A program made the translations under genes and the position numbers. A stretch of DNA of 6,235 nt, taken from the NCBI GenBank assembly GCA_009827215.1, contig WUAJ01000145.1, forward strand, positions 1 to 6,235, in the 5' to 3' direction. The notes under the pieces were generated by a model. The model did not search any database. It worked only from the letters and a program-made list of their open reading frames with translations, and was not told the DNA's origin. This DNA is from Phycisphaeraceae bacterium (GTDB lineage Bacteria; Planctomycetota; Phycisphaerae; Phycisphaerales; UBA1924). Shown one piece after another: positions 1-6,231 of this stretch (the first letter of the stretch is position 1; every line of letters starts with the position of its first letter).

Positions 1-913
1 CTTGACACGCGACGCGGAGAGATTGCTGATTGAGTCGATCGTGTCCCTTGGATTCATTCAGGTATTCGATGCACAGGTAGATCAATTCGATGATCACCTC
101 ATCCTCGTGGATGCTCAGAGAGGAACGCTCGAAGTGGATCGAGTATTCCGATTGCTGCCCCTTTGACCAAACATGTGATTGGACCAACGCTCGGAGCCCC
201 CTCTGCGTCGATCGGCACGCATCAGCCGTACTGGAGGCACGCAGAGCAATCTCTGGATCAATCGCTCGCATCGCCGCGAGCAGCTGATGACGAATCGCGT
301 TTCGTGTCATGCTTTGGTCGTCGTTGGTGTGATCATGGACATACACAAGATCGAGCTGCTCGCAGAACTCGATCGCTTCATCATGCGTAATCACGAGCAT
401 CGGACGGATGATTCGGACTCCATCCTGAACGCGTGCATCGTGGACCCCTGAGAGACCTCGCACGCCGCACCCTCGAGAGAGATTCATCATCATCGTTTCG
501 AGTTGATCGTCGGCGTGGTGACCAGTCGCGAGATAGGCAATCCCAAGATCGGATGCTGTCTTGAGCAACGCCTTGTAGCGTTCGTCACGAGCGTTCGACT
601 CCGTATTCCCGGCTTGCTCCGCGACTTGAATGGGGTGTGCATGGAACTCGCAACCCAATCGAGACGCAAGCAGCTCGCACGAATCACGATCAGAGTCTGC
701 GAGTGATCGCTCACGCAGGTCATGCACGATGTGCATAAGGACAGGCTTCGGGTTCACGAGCGACAGGATCGCACTCAGGGCCGTCGAATCCGCTCCTCCA
801 GAACACGCGACTAGCGTGCGCCGTTGATGATCGCGAGCTTGGGTCCCTCCTGTGAGTTCCCTCCAACGGCGCAGGACCCGCGCCGCGACTGGGTGTTTAC
901 GGGATAATTCCAT
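1..913 (-). CDS. tilS: tRNA(Ile)-lysidine synthetase TilS, C-terminus cut off by window edge
   Basis: TilS uses ATP and lysine to convert cytidine 34 of the CAU-anticodon isoleucine tRNA to lysidine, switching it from reading AUG to AUA; it acts in the cytoplasm and is essential in most bacteria. I translated the minus strand from ATG 913-911 and found 304 codons with no stop before the window edge. The N-type ATP pyrophosphatase P-loop SGGADST is at residues 38-44, followed by HIVHDLRE (61-68, the family's HxxHxLR), then GHHADDQLET (131-140) and NLSRGCGVRGLSG (144-156), the TilS signature block, and RNAIRHQLL (204-212). The catalytic domain is therefore complete; the later, less conserved C-terminal domain is partly or wholly outside. 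AAGGA at 925-921, seven bases upstream, supports this start. An in-frame ATG at 967 would add 18 residues but has no visible ribosome site. The gene is divergent from the membrane-protein gene at 1008. Confidence 0.94.
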   Translation of the reverse strand, partial: MELSRKHPVAARVLRRWRELTGGTQARDHQRRTLVACSGGADSTALSAILSLVNPKPVLMHIVHDLRERSLADSDRDSCELLASRLGCEFHAHPIQVAEQAGNTESNARDERYKALLKTASDLGIAYLATGHHADDQLETMMMNLSRGCGVRGLSGVHDARVQDGVRIIRPMLVITHDEAIEFCEQLDLVYVHDHTNDDQSMTRNAIRHQLLAAMRAIDPEIALRASSTADACRSTQRGLRALVQSHVWSKGQQSEYSIHFERSSLSIHEDEVIIELIYLCIEYLNESKGHDRLNQQSLRVACQ

Positions 914-920
914 CCCACTT

Positions 921-925
921 TCCTT
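921..925 (-). promoter_or_regulatory. Shine-Dalgarno site of tilS
   Basis: The minus strand reads AAGGA here, seven bases before ATG 913-911. It decides between this start and the in-frame ATG at 967-965, which lacks such a site. The same motif and spacing precede the genes starting at 1008 and 4773. Confidence 0.7.
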
Positions 926-961
926 CGCTCGGATCGATTCTGGATGCTCAGATCGGGCAGA

Positions 962-976
962 GTCCATGTGGACATG
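962..976. repeat. Two overlapping short inverted repeats in the divergent promoter region
   Basis: GTCCA-TG-TGGAC (962-973) and CATGT-GG-ACATG (965-976) are both perfect 5-base inverted repeats with 2-base spacers, overlapping by nine bases. They lie immediately upstream of, and overlap by two bases, the possible extended -10 element at 975-983, a usual place for an operator. Short arms like these also occur by chance, so an operator role is only a suggestion. Confidence 0.3.
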
Positions 977-995
977 ATATTGTGGTGGGAGCAAG

Positions 996-1000
996 AAGGA
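996..1000 (+). promoter_or_regulatory. Shine-Dalgarno site selecting the GTG start at 1008
   Basis: AAGGA (within AAGAAGGA) lies seven bases before GTG 1008-1010. It supports a GTG start for this gene; the first in-frame ATG comes 31 codons later and would remove part of the N-terminal low-complexity region. Confidence 0.7.
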
Positions 1001-1007
1001 ATCGATC

Positions 1008-1904
1008 GTGCAGCTTGGACCCCAACCCCCATCAAATTCTCCCAGCACTGAGTCTCAAACAGAGATCCAGTCTGATGTTGCGAGTGACTCACAGGATCAG
1101 ATGACCAGCGAAGGTGCTCTAACTTCAGAGCAGGAGTCCACGGCCCAGACTGAGCCACCCCAGACGATTGATCAAGGCATGACCGAACATTCCATTGAGG
1201 GGTCGACTGGCGAGAGCTTCTTCCAGACTTGGATGAAAGGGCAAGAGAACCCGATCGTTCCATCGATGCTCATGCTGATGGGGATCCTGCTCGCGCTGAT
1301 CGTGTTGATGCGGGCGCTTCGTCGTTCATCCTCCAAGCGCAAGCTCCAGACCCACACGATGGGACAACCATCGGAGCGGATCGAGAAGCTCAATCGCCAG
1401 GCACATGTCAGCATGGAACCTGCTCAGCGAGCGGTGGTCGAAGCGGAGGACCTCACTCGACGAATGGGCGCGGTATTGGATAACAAAGCCACGAAGATTG
1501 AGATCCTACTGCAAGAAGCGAATGAGCGGATTGCTCAACTCGAGCGAGCGAGCAAAGAACAGCTTGAGCAAGCACAGTCGAATCAATCCTCTGAGAGCCG
1601 AGGCGTCCCTCCAGAAGCACTCGATCGCGCTCGACTCGATCAGGACAGAGCAGAACGATTCTCAGAATCCCAAGATTCTACTTCAGAGGAAGGACAACCG
1701 CCGTATCGGTTCGAACGCGGACCGATGGAGCGTTCTGCGAATCATCCTGAGCAGCCGAGTCGTCCTGCGAAGGAAATGACCTTCCCAGAGCAGGTCGATG
1801 AACTCGCGGTCCAGGGACTCAACGCGATGGAGATCGCCAACAAGCTCAACCGTCCAGTAGGGGAAGTCGAGCTTGTGCTGAATCTTCGTCGAAACTCAGG
1901 CTGA
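1008..1904 (+). CDS. Single-pass membrane protein with coiled coil and C-terminal HTH-like segment, function unknown
   Basis: A 298-residue protein starting with GTG. Residues 1-80 are low-complexity, rich in Ser, Thr, Gln and Glu and strongly acidic, with no signal peptide. One transmembrane helix spans about 83-104 (IVPSMLMLMGILLALIVLM), followed at once by a basic stretch RRSSSKRK (105-112), which by the positive-inside rule puts the C-terminus in the cytoplasm and the acidic tail outside. Residues about 140-190 are heptad-like and charged (EILLQEANERIAQLERASK), a likely coiled coil; 191-258 is a polar linker. The last 40 residues look like a compact helix-turn-helix: LAVQGLNAMEIANKLNRP, then VGEVELVLNLRR. 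From memory this resembles the C-terminal segment of the DUF2802/DUF6115 families (single-pass proteins with 'G-x-x-x-x-EIA-x-x-L ... GEVELxLxL'), some of which sit near motility genes; I cannot confirm membership. There are no cysteines. It converges on astD with only four bases between the stop codons. Confidence 0.82.
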   Translation: MQLGPQPPSNSPSTESQTEIQSDVASDSQDQMTSEGALTSEQESTAQTEPPQTIDQGMTEHSIEGSTGESFFQTWMKGQENPIVPSMLMLMGILLALIVLMRALRRSSSKRKLQTHTMGQPSERIEKLNRQAHVSMEPAQRAVVEAEDLTRRMGAVLDNKATKIEILLQEANERIAQLERASKEQLEQAQSNQSSESRGVPPEALDRARLDQDRAERFSESQDSTSEEGQPPYRFERGPMERSANHPEQPSRPAKEMTFPEQVDELAVQGLNAMEIANKLNRPVGEVELVLNLRRNSG

Positions 1905-1906
1905 GT
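1894..1906. repeat. Perfect 13-base inverted repeat at the convergent gene ends, possible weak terminator
   Basis: ACTCAG-G-CTGAGT is a perfect inverted repeat spanning the stop codon of the plus-strand gene (TGA 1902-1904). As RNA it could form a five-pair stem with a GGC loop, followed on the plus strand by ATTTA. The stem is short and mostly A/T-closed, and there is no real U-tract, so an intrinsic terminator is doubtful; yet no better candidate exists, as only four bases separate the two genes. Confidence 0.25.
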
Positions 1907-1908
1907 AT

Positions 1909-3456
1909 TTACCCAATCCAATCACGCTCGACGCGCATCCCGTTCGGGATCAGGCACGCATCGCCGGTCTCTTCCATGCTCGCGACTGGATACGCAGTGT
2001 AATCGAGCGCAAACGCGCCTGCTGGTCGGTGGTTCCCGGAATATCCGAGTCCACCAAACGGGAGTTTGGAACTTGCACCAGCTGTACCGCAGTTGATGTT
2101 GAGACATCCCGCACGGCACTCAGCGACGAAACGCTCTTGGGATTCTTTGTCTGCAGTAAATATCGACGCGCTCAAGCCGTAGCGCGTCGCGTTTGCTTGC
2201 TGGATCGCTTCGTCGAGGGACTTGACTGTTGTGATCCGCAGCAGTGGACCAAAGACCTCCTCGTCGCAGCCGCAGTCATCGACTCCGAGCGTGAACTCTG
2301 GGACCTCGATGATGCTCGGCGTGCAGTACCATCCTTCGTGATTCGGGAGCGAAGTTGATTCGAGCAACAAGCGCCCTCCCGCTTCGACAACCTTGCGTTC
2401 GAATGCGAAGACCTGCTCGCGTGCTTCTTCGGAAATGATTGGCCCCATGAACACCGGTTCAGGAGCACTCGGATCACCAATCGTCAGATTCGACGCGGCT
2501 TTGACAATCGCGGGAATCACATTATCAGCAATGTCTTCATGAACAATCAATCGGCGCGTGCTCGTGCATCGCTGACCGGTGGTGTTGAAAGCACATCGCG
2601 TCACCTCAACCACCGCTTGATACAGATCCGCGTCAGGCATCACGATCGCAGGATTGTTGCCGCCCATCTCAAGTGCGATGATCTTTCCGGGCTGATCGAG
2701 ATTCGCTTGCGTGATCGCCCGACCCGCGGCCCATGATCCGGTGAACAACACACCATCAACCTGGTCGCTCGAACACAACGCGATCGACTCATCGACAGCG
2801 CCTTGCACCATATTAAAGACACCTGCTGGAGCACCGCAGTCTTCGAGCGCCTGCTGGTACATCTCCGCGATGAACTGTCCCACTGCTGGTGTCTTATCTG
2901 ATGGCTTGAACACAATCGTGTTCCCAGTAAGCAGCGCGGGGATGATGTGTCCATTGGGGAGGTGCGCCGGGAAGTTGAATGGTCCGACCACCGCCATCAC
3001 GCCGTGGGGTTTGAAGAGGCAGCGTGCATTCTTTGAGTCATTGAGCGGGAAGCTGAAATTACTTACGCGATGCCGTCCGCTGAACTCGCCTTCTTCGAGT
3101 GTGATGTCCACCTTGCCGGGGACGAGTCCCGCTTCAGCCTTGGATTCCCACTGTGCTTTGCCCGTCTCATCGGAAATCAGCTCGCCAAGTTCCTCGACCT
3201 TTGATTGAGCGATCTCTTGAAATCTTCGGAGGACTTTGATCCGATCTTCGATCGGGGTCCGTGACCATGCCGGGAGTACTTCACGAGCGCTCCGGATCGC
3301 TTGTTCAACGGCTTCCACACTCGAAGATCCAGACCAAATGACTTGCGAAGGATTTGCGGGCATCGTCGAGACAATCGCGTTGCCAGGAATCGGGAGCCAT
3401 TGGTTCTTGATCAGATTGCTCGGGAGCGATGCGAGCGCGGCGTGATTGTTGGGCAT
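1909..3456 (-). CDS. astD: N-succinylglutamate 5-semialdehyde dehydrogenase AstD
   Basis: AstD oxidises N-succinylglutamate 5-semialdehyde to N-succinylglutamate with NAD(+), the fourth step of the AST arginine-catabolic pathway, in the cytoplasm. The 515-residue product is an aldehyde dehydrogenase throughout: GPFNFPAHLPNGH (158-170, with the conserved Asn 162), FKPSDKTP (183-190, cofactor-binding Lys 184), LFTGSWAAGR (237-246), general base Glu 263 in ALEMGGNNP, catalytic Cys 297 in TGQRCTSTRR, EEVFGPLLRI (399-408) and LPFGGLGYSGNHRPAG (465-480). The 'FPxHLPNGHIxPALLxGNT' and 'GxSGNHRP' blocks are specific to the AstD group within the superfamily. It is about 25 residues longer than E. coli AstD. 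I chose ATG 3456: GGAG at 3466-3463 lies six bases upstream, whereas the longer frame from TTG 3468 would place that site inside the gene. It follows astA by 33 bases. Confidence 0.95.
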   Translation of the reverse strand: MPNNHAALASLPSNLIKNQWLPIPGNAIVSTMPANPSQVIWSGSSSVEAVEQAIRSAREVLPAWSRTPIEDRIKVLRRFQEIAQSKVEELGELISDETGKAQWESKAEAGLVPGKVDITLEEGEFSGRHRVSNFSFPLNDSKNARCLFKPHGVMAVVGPFNFPAHLPNGHIIPALLTGNTIVFKPSDKTPAVGQFIAEMYQQALEDCGAPAGVFNMVQGAVDESIALCSSDQVDGVLFTGSWAAGRAITQANLDQPGKIIALEMGGNNPAIVMPDADLYQAVVEVTRCAFNTTGQRCTSTRRLIVHEDIADNVIPAIVKAASNLTIGDPSAPEPVFMGPIISEEAREQVFAFERKVVEAGGRLLLESTSLPNHEGWYCTPSIIEVPEFTLGVDDCGCDEEVFGPLLRITTVKSLDEAIQQANATRYGLSASIFTADKESQERFVAECRAGCLNINCGTAGASSKLPFGGLGYSGNHRPAGAFALDYTAYPVASMEETGDACLIPNGMRVERDWIG

Positions 3457-3462
3457 GATGAA

Positions 3463-3466
3463 CTCC
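3463..3466 (-). promoter_or_regulatory. Shine-Dalgarno site deciding the astD start
   Basis: The minus strand reads TTGGAG ending at 3463, with GGAG six bases before ATG 3456. The open frame can be extended four codons to a TTG at 3468, but that TTG overlaps this site, so the ATG is the better start. Confidence 0.6.
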
Positions 3467-3489
3467 AATCTATGAATGGAATCGTTCGC

Positions 3490-4773
3490 TTATTCGCTGA
3501 GTTCTGCAGCGATGCGATCGACATGGTCTTGAATAATTTTCGCGACATCACTGAACGGCAAAGCCGCAAGCTTTGTGCCTGCGACATCTGGTCTACGAGA
3601 CTTAATCTCGTCGCGAAGGTGGATCGAAGGGATCGGCGCCGGACGCGGACGATCGGGCTGGAATCGCATCGGACTAACCGTCACCATCGCGCCATTGGCG
3701 ATCTTCAGTGCGTTCGCTGCGTTGTGTCCGATGATGACTGGGGCACCACCCTCGTCTTGCGTGAATGGATGCTCGACGCGTGTTCGCACCGCGACAAAGC
3801 CATCATCCGAATCTTCGGTCGAAACGATCGCATCGATCGCGTCTGATCCCGGCTCACCGATTTTGACACGCGTTTTGGCGCACGCGAGTGCTTTGAGATT
3901 ACTCAGTCGCATCTCAAGGTGAGGGCCGGCATCAAACGGGTCAATCCGATGTGTGATCGTGAATCCGACATCCTTCAGCATCTCCGCGGCGGGTCGCGTC
4001 GCGACTCCAACTGCTCCGAGCGAGGTCAGGACATCATCTGAGAGCAGCGAGAGATTCACAAACTTCGGAAGCAGTTCGTACATGAACTCACGCTTGTCCT
4101 GATGCGTTGAGAGTCGGTCCGCGTCCTCGTAGGACATGTTGATGAACTTACGGATCACGCCGCGCCAGAATGGGGTGCCGTCGTTGTACTCGTCGATCGG
4201 GGCCATCATCTCCGCGAGAATCCGATCAGAGAACCACTCTGGATGACGCTTGAGGTAATGGAATCTTGTGTAGCTCAGGAGCTTCCCGAGACCGCGCCCG
4301 CGTGCATCGTGGCGCATGACATTCCCGCCGAGTTCGGTCGGACACGCGTTGTCTTGGAAGAGGATCGCGTAGACATGCTCCATGCGTCCCGACACAATCA
4401 TGCGATCGTGGTCGTTGTCGGGCTGATCGGGCTGATGCACCTTCTTCGAGAGCAGCGTCGATTCGCGTACAAGCTTCAGAAGCTGATACGAGAGGTTTGG
4501 ATGATCGGTCGCGATCATCCCGCCTCGGATCGCTGAGGTACCCAGGCACTTGCCATCCTCGTCCTCAAGAACGAACATGTAGTTGTCGTGCGTGCGATCA
4601 TGCCCCTCACTGGGGACGCCTTGTTCGCGAACTGCATCGAAACTCCGCGCGGAAATCTCCAGCATCTCCGCGATCTTCTCTTTGAAGGGCGGGAGATTGA
4701 TGAAGTTCCCTGTGTGCGCCAGCTCAAGCAGGGTATCGATATCATCGCGTCGTGCTTCGCGGAGTCGATCCAT
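3490..4773 (-). CDS. astA: Arginine N-succinyltransferase AstA, long form
   Basis: AstA transfers succinate from succinyl-CoA to the alpha-amino group of arginine, giving N2-succinylarginine, the committing step of the AST pathway. The protein has 427 residues; the E. coli enzyme has 344. It has a GNAT-like fold start (REARRDDIDTLLELAHTG, 5-22; YMFVLEDEDGKCLGTSAIRGG, 65-85), a CoA-binding loop ELGGNVMRHDARGRGLGKLLS (147-167, RGRGLG being the phosphate-binding turn) and family-specific blocks AEMMAPIDE (187-195), TPFWRGVIRKFINMSY (200-215), ELLPKF (233-238) and HRIDPFDAGPHLEM (275-288, matching 'IDIFDGGPxLE'). The extra length lies in a charged insert around 110-130 (QPDQPDNDHD) and about 50 residues past the usual C-terminus (about 375-427), which have a Pro/Arg-rich start and a helical end. 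AAGGAG at 4785-4780 precedes the ATG, and the astC stop is 18 bases upstream, indicating co-transcription. Confidence 0.93.
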   Translation of the reverse strand: MDRLREARRDDIDTLLELAHTGNFINLPPFKEKIAEMLEISARSFDAVREQGVPSEGHDRTHDNYMFVLEDEDGKCLGTSAIRGGMIATDHPNLSYQLLKLVRESTLLSKKVHQPDQPDNDHDRMIVSGRMEHVYAILFQDNACPTELGGNVMRHDARGRGLGKLLSYTRFHYLKRHPEWFSDRILAEMMAPIDEYNDGTPFWRGVIRKFINMSYEDADRLSTHQDKREFMYELLPKFVNLSLLSDDVLTSLGAVGVATRPAAEMLKDVGFTITHRIDPFDAGPHLEMRLSNLKALACAKTRVKIGEPGSDAIDAIVSTEDSDDGFVAVRTRVEHPFTQDEGGAPVIIGHNAANALKIANGAMVTVSPMRFQPDRPRPAPIPSIHLRDEIKSRRPDVAGTKLAALPFSDVAKIIQDHVDRIAAELSE

Positions 4774-4779
4774 CGGTAG

Positions 4780-4785
4780 CTCCTT
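4780..4785 (-). promoter_or_regulatory. Shine-Dalgarno site of astA
   Basis: The minus strand reads AAGGAG in the 18-base gap between the astC stop (TAA 4794-4792) and the astA ATG (4773-4771). Its core AAGGA is seven bases from the start, so astA has its own strong ribosome site rather than relying only on coupling to astC. Confidence 0.75.
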
Positions 4786-4791
4786 GATCGA

Positions 4792-6231
4792 TTATCCAGC
4801 GACCTTCGCGAGTGCACGCTCAAGACACTCGAACACGCGTGACCAGTCTTCCATCTTCATCACTGGAAGCGGCGGGAGCATGCGGACATGGAACGGGCCG
4901 TGACCACACCAGAAGCAGATCACACCCTCGTCGTACGCGGCTTTGCACGCCGCGATGACCTTGGCGCGATCTCCTCCGAATGGGGTGAAACGCATCATGC
5001 CTCCAATACCGCCGGCAAGGTCTGTGAATGTGTCACCCGATGGGAACCAATCCGGATGCTTGTCGGCGAGGATCTGGACCTGCTTGCGGAACTCGGCGTG
5101 GTGCTGTGCGAACTTGCCGTCCTTGCCGTAGTAGTCGCCGGCCATCAGTTCGTCGAGCAGCGCGTTGCCTGCGGTAAAGTCCACGGTCGCGCCGGTGAAG
5201 GTCCCTGAGAGCAAACCTGGTTTCGGGTTGTACTCTTCGGTGTACATCGTCGCGCATGCTTGGGTCATCTTCCCAACACAGAATACATCGATGTACTCCC
5301 CTAGGTCGTACATCTCGTACGCGAACATCTCCTCGGTGCGTCCGAAGGACTGGATCTCATCATCCCAGATCGCGATGTCATTCGCTTTGCAGATGTCCAT
5401 GAGTGCTGTGAAGTAGTCACGCGATGCAACATTGAAGCCGCCTTCGCCTTGGACGAGCTCGAAGATGAAGCACGAGTGCTGCTTCGGGTATCGGCTGACA
5501 TACTTCTCGAGACGCTTCACCGCGTAATCGATGAACTTCGTCTCGCCGCCCATCTGCTCGGCGCGGGCGGGATCGTAGAACGGGATGTAATCGACCTGCG
5601 TGGAGAGCGGTACACCCTGACGACCTCCGGCGCTGTCACCGATCTGCGCCATCGTGACGGAGCGTCCCATGAAGCAGTGCTCAAACGCGAGCACGCGTGA
5701 TGCAGGAGCGTGCTTCTGGTAACAGACTTTGATCGCCGATTCATTCGCCATCGCGCCGGAGGTTGTCACGAATGCATGCGCCAGATTCGAGGTTTTGGAA
5801 GCGCGATCCACAAGCCGCTTCCCGAACTCTACAGCGTCATAGGAGGTCTGCAGGTTGCCGTGCTTGGTCGTGTCGAGCAGCGCCGCGTCGAGTTGCGCTT
5901 TGATGACCTTGGGATTGGAGTGTCCCATGAAGTGGACACCGATCCCGGTGAGCATGTCCCACTTGACGGACCCGTCCGCCATCTCGACCAGGGCGCCGTT
6001 GCCGACACCGGAGCTGATGGATGGGTAGAGCAACGGACGCCCCTTGATGCGTCCGGCTTCTTGGAGCATGTCGTCGAAGCTCGATGCGAGATCCGGATTC
6101 GGCGGACGCACATCAGTGATCTGGGCGCTGTACTGTCCGACCTGCTCCACGATCGTGTTGAAGGTGTCGGGGATGGTCTGATCGTTGAGCAGCTTGGTTC
6201 CGGTAGTGTCGGTCTGGGTGTGGGTGGTCAT
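4792..6231 (-). CDS. astC: Class III aminotransferase, probable succinylornithine transaminase (AstC role)
   Basis: A PLP-dependent fold-type I class III aminotransferase of 479 residues. In its position before astA and astD it would convert N2-succinylornithine and 2-oxoglutarate to succinylglutamate semialdehyde and glutamate; that substrate is inferred from context. Visible family elements: TSGAMANESAIK (157-168, phosphate-binding loop), AFEHCFMGRS (182-191), FELVQGEGGF (257-266), DEIQSFGRT (291-299, Asp 291 facing the pyridine nitrogen), Lys 321 in CVGKMTQ as the likely Schiff-base lysine 30 residues on, and SGTFTGATVDF (342-352) in place of the usual 'STFGGNPLA'. It differs from ordinary AstC/ArgD (about 406 residues): roughly 45-50 extra residues lie before the first conserved block, the 'FHGR' histidine is Met 188, and the GGNP block is changed. 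The C-terminal CFWCGHGPFHVRMLPPLPV (439-457) is distinctive. Only four bases are visible upstream of the ATG, so the start is not fully tested and the promoter is outside. Alternatives are another ornithine/lysine-type omega-aminotransferase. Confidence 0.82.
   Translation of the reverse strand: MTTHTQTDTTGTKLLNDQTIPDTFNTIVEQVGQYSAQITDVRPPNPDLASSFDDMLQEAGRIKGRPLLYPSISSGVGNGALVEMADGSVKWDMLTGIGVHFMGHSNPKVIKAQLDAALLDTTKHGNLQTSYDAVEFGKRLVDRASKTSNLAHAFVTTSGAMANESAIKVCYQKHAPASRVLAFEHCFMGRSVTMAQIGDSAGGRQGVPLSTQVDYIPFYDPARAEQMGGETKFIDYAVKRLEKYVSRYPKQHSCFIFELVQGEGGFNVASRDYFTALMDICKANDIAIWDDEIQSFGRTEEMFAYEMYDLGEYIDVFCVGKMTQACATMYTEEYNPKPGLLSGTFTGATVDFTAGNALLDELMAGDYYGKDGKFAQHHAEFRKQVQILADKHPDWFPSGDTFTDLAGGIGGMMRFTPFGGDRAKVIAACKAAYDEGVICFWCGHGPFHVRMLPPLPVMKMEDWSRVFECLERALAKVAG

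Larger units (their letters stand above)
914..1007. promoter_or_regulatory. Divergent intergenic region between tilS and the membrane-protein gene
   Basis: These 94 bases separate two outward-facing genes and so must hold the 5' signals of both unless either is transcribed from further away. Each end has an AAGGA ribosome site. On the plus strand TGATATTGT (975-983) fits an extended -10 element (TGnTATnnT) for the gene at 1008, giving a leader of roughly 18 bases; no good -35 box is present. I could not find a convincing sigma-70 promoter for tilS. Promoter assignment is weak. Confidence 0.4.

Noticed and set aside
90..451. Three overlapping short plus-strand open frames in the first 450 bases
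   Set aside because: They lie antisense to the tilS catalytic domain, whose conserved motifs I could read on the minus strand without interruption.
811..1263. A 150-codon open frame on the minus strand covering the start of tilS and the first part of the membrane-protein gene
   Set aside because: It overlaps two better-supported genes in other frames and crosses the divergent promoter region. Its translation is Ser/Arg/Trp-rich with no family motif.
1405..1779. A 124-codon open frame in another plus frame inside the membrane-protein gene
   Set aside because: It is Arg/Ser-rich and lies fully within the 1008-1904 frame, which has its own ribosome site and coherent protein architecture.
2711..3208. 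A 165-codon plus-strand open frame antisense to astD
   Set aside because: It is a shadow of conserved aldehyde dehydrogenase coding sequence, with Ser/Pro-rich composition and no recognisable domain.
3457..3468. Extension of astD to a TTG start at 3468
   Set aside because: The TTG overlaps the GGAG ribosome site that serves the ATG at 3456, and the extra residues (MEFI) match nothing in the family.
3301..3846. A 181-codon plus-strand open frame antisense to the astD start and astA end
   Set aside because: It runs across the junction of two clearly real genes on the other strand; its Arg-rich translation is typical of a reverse-frame shadow, and it shows no motif.
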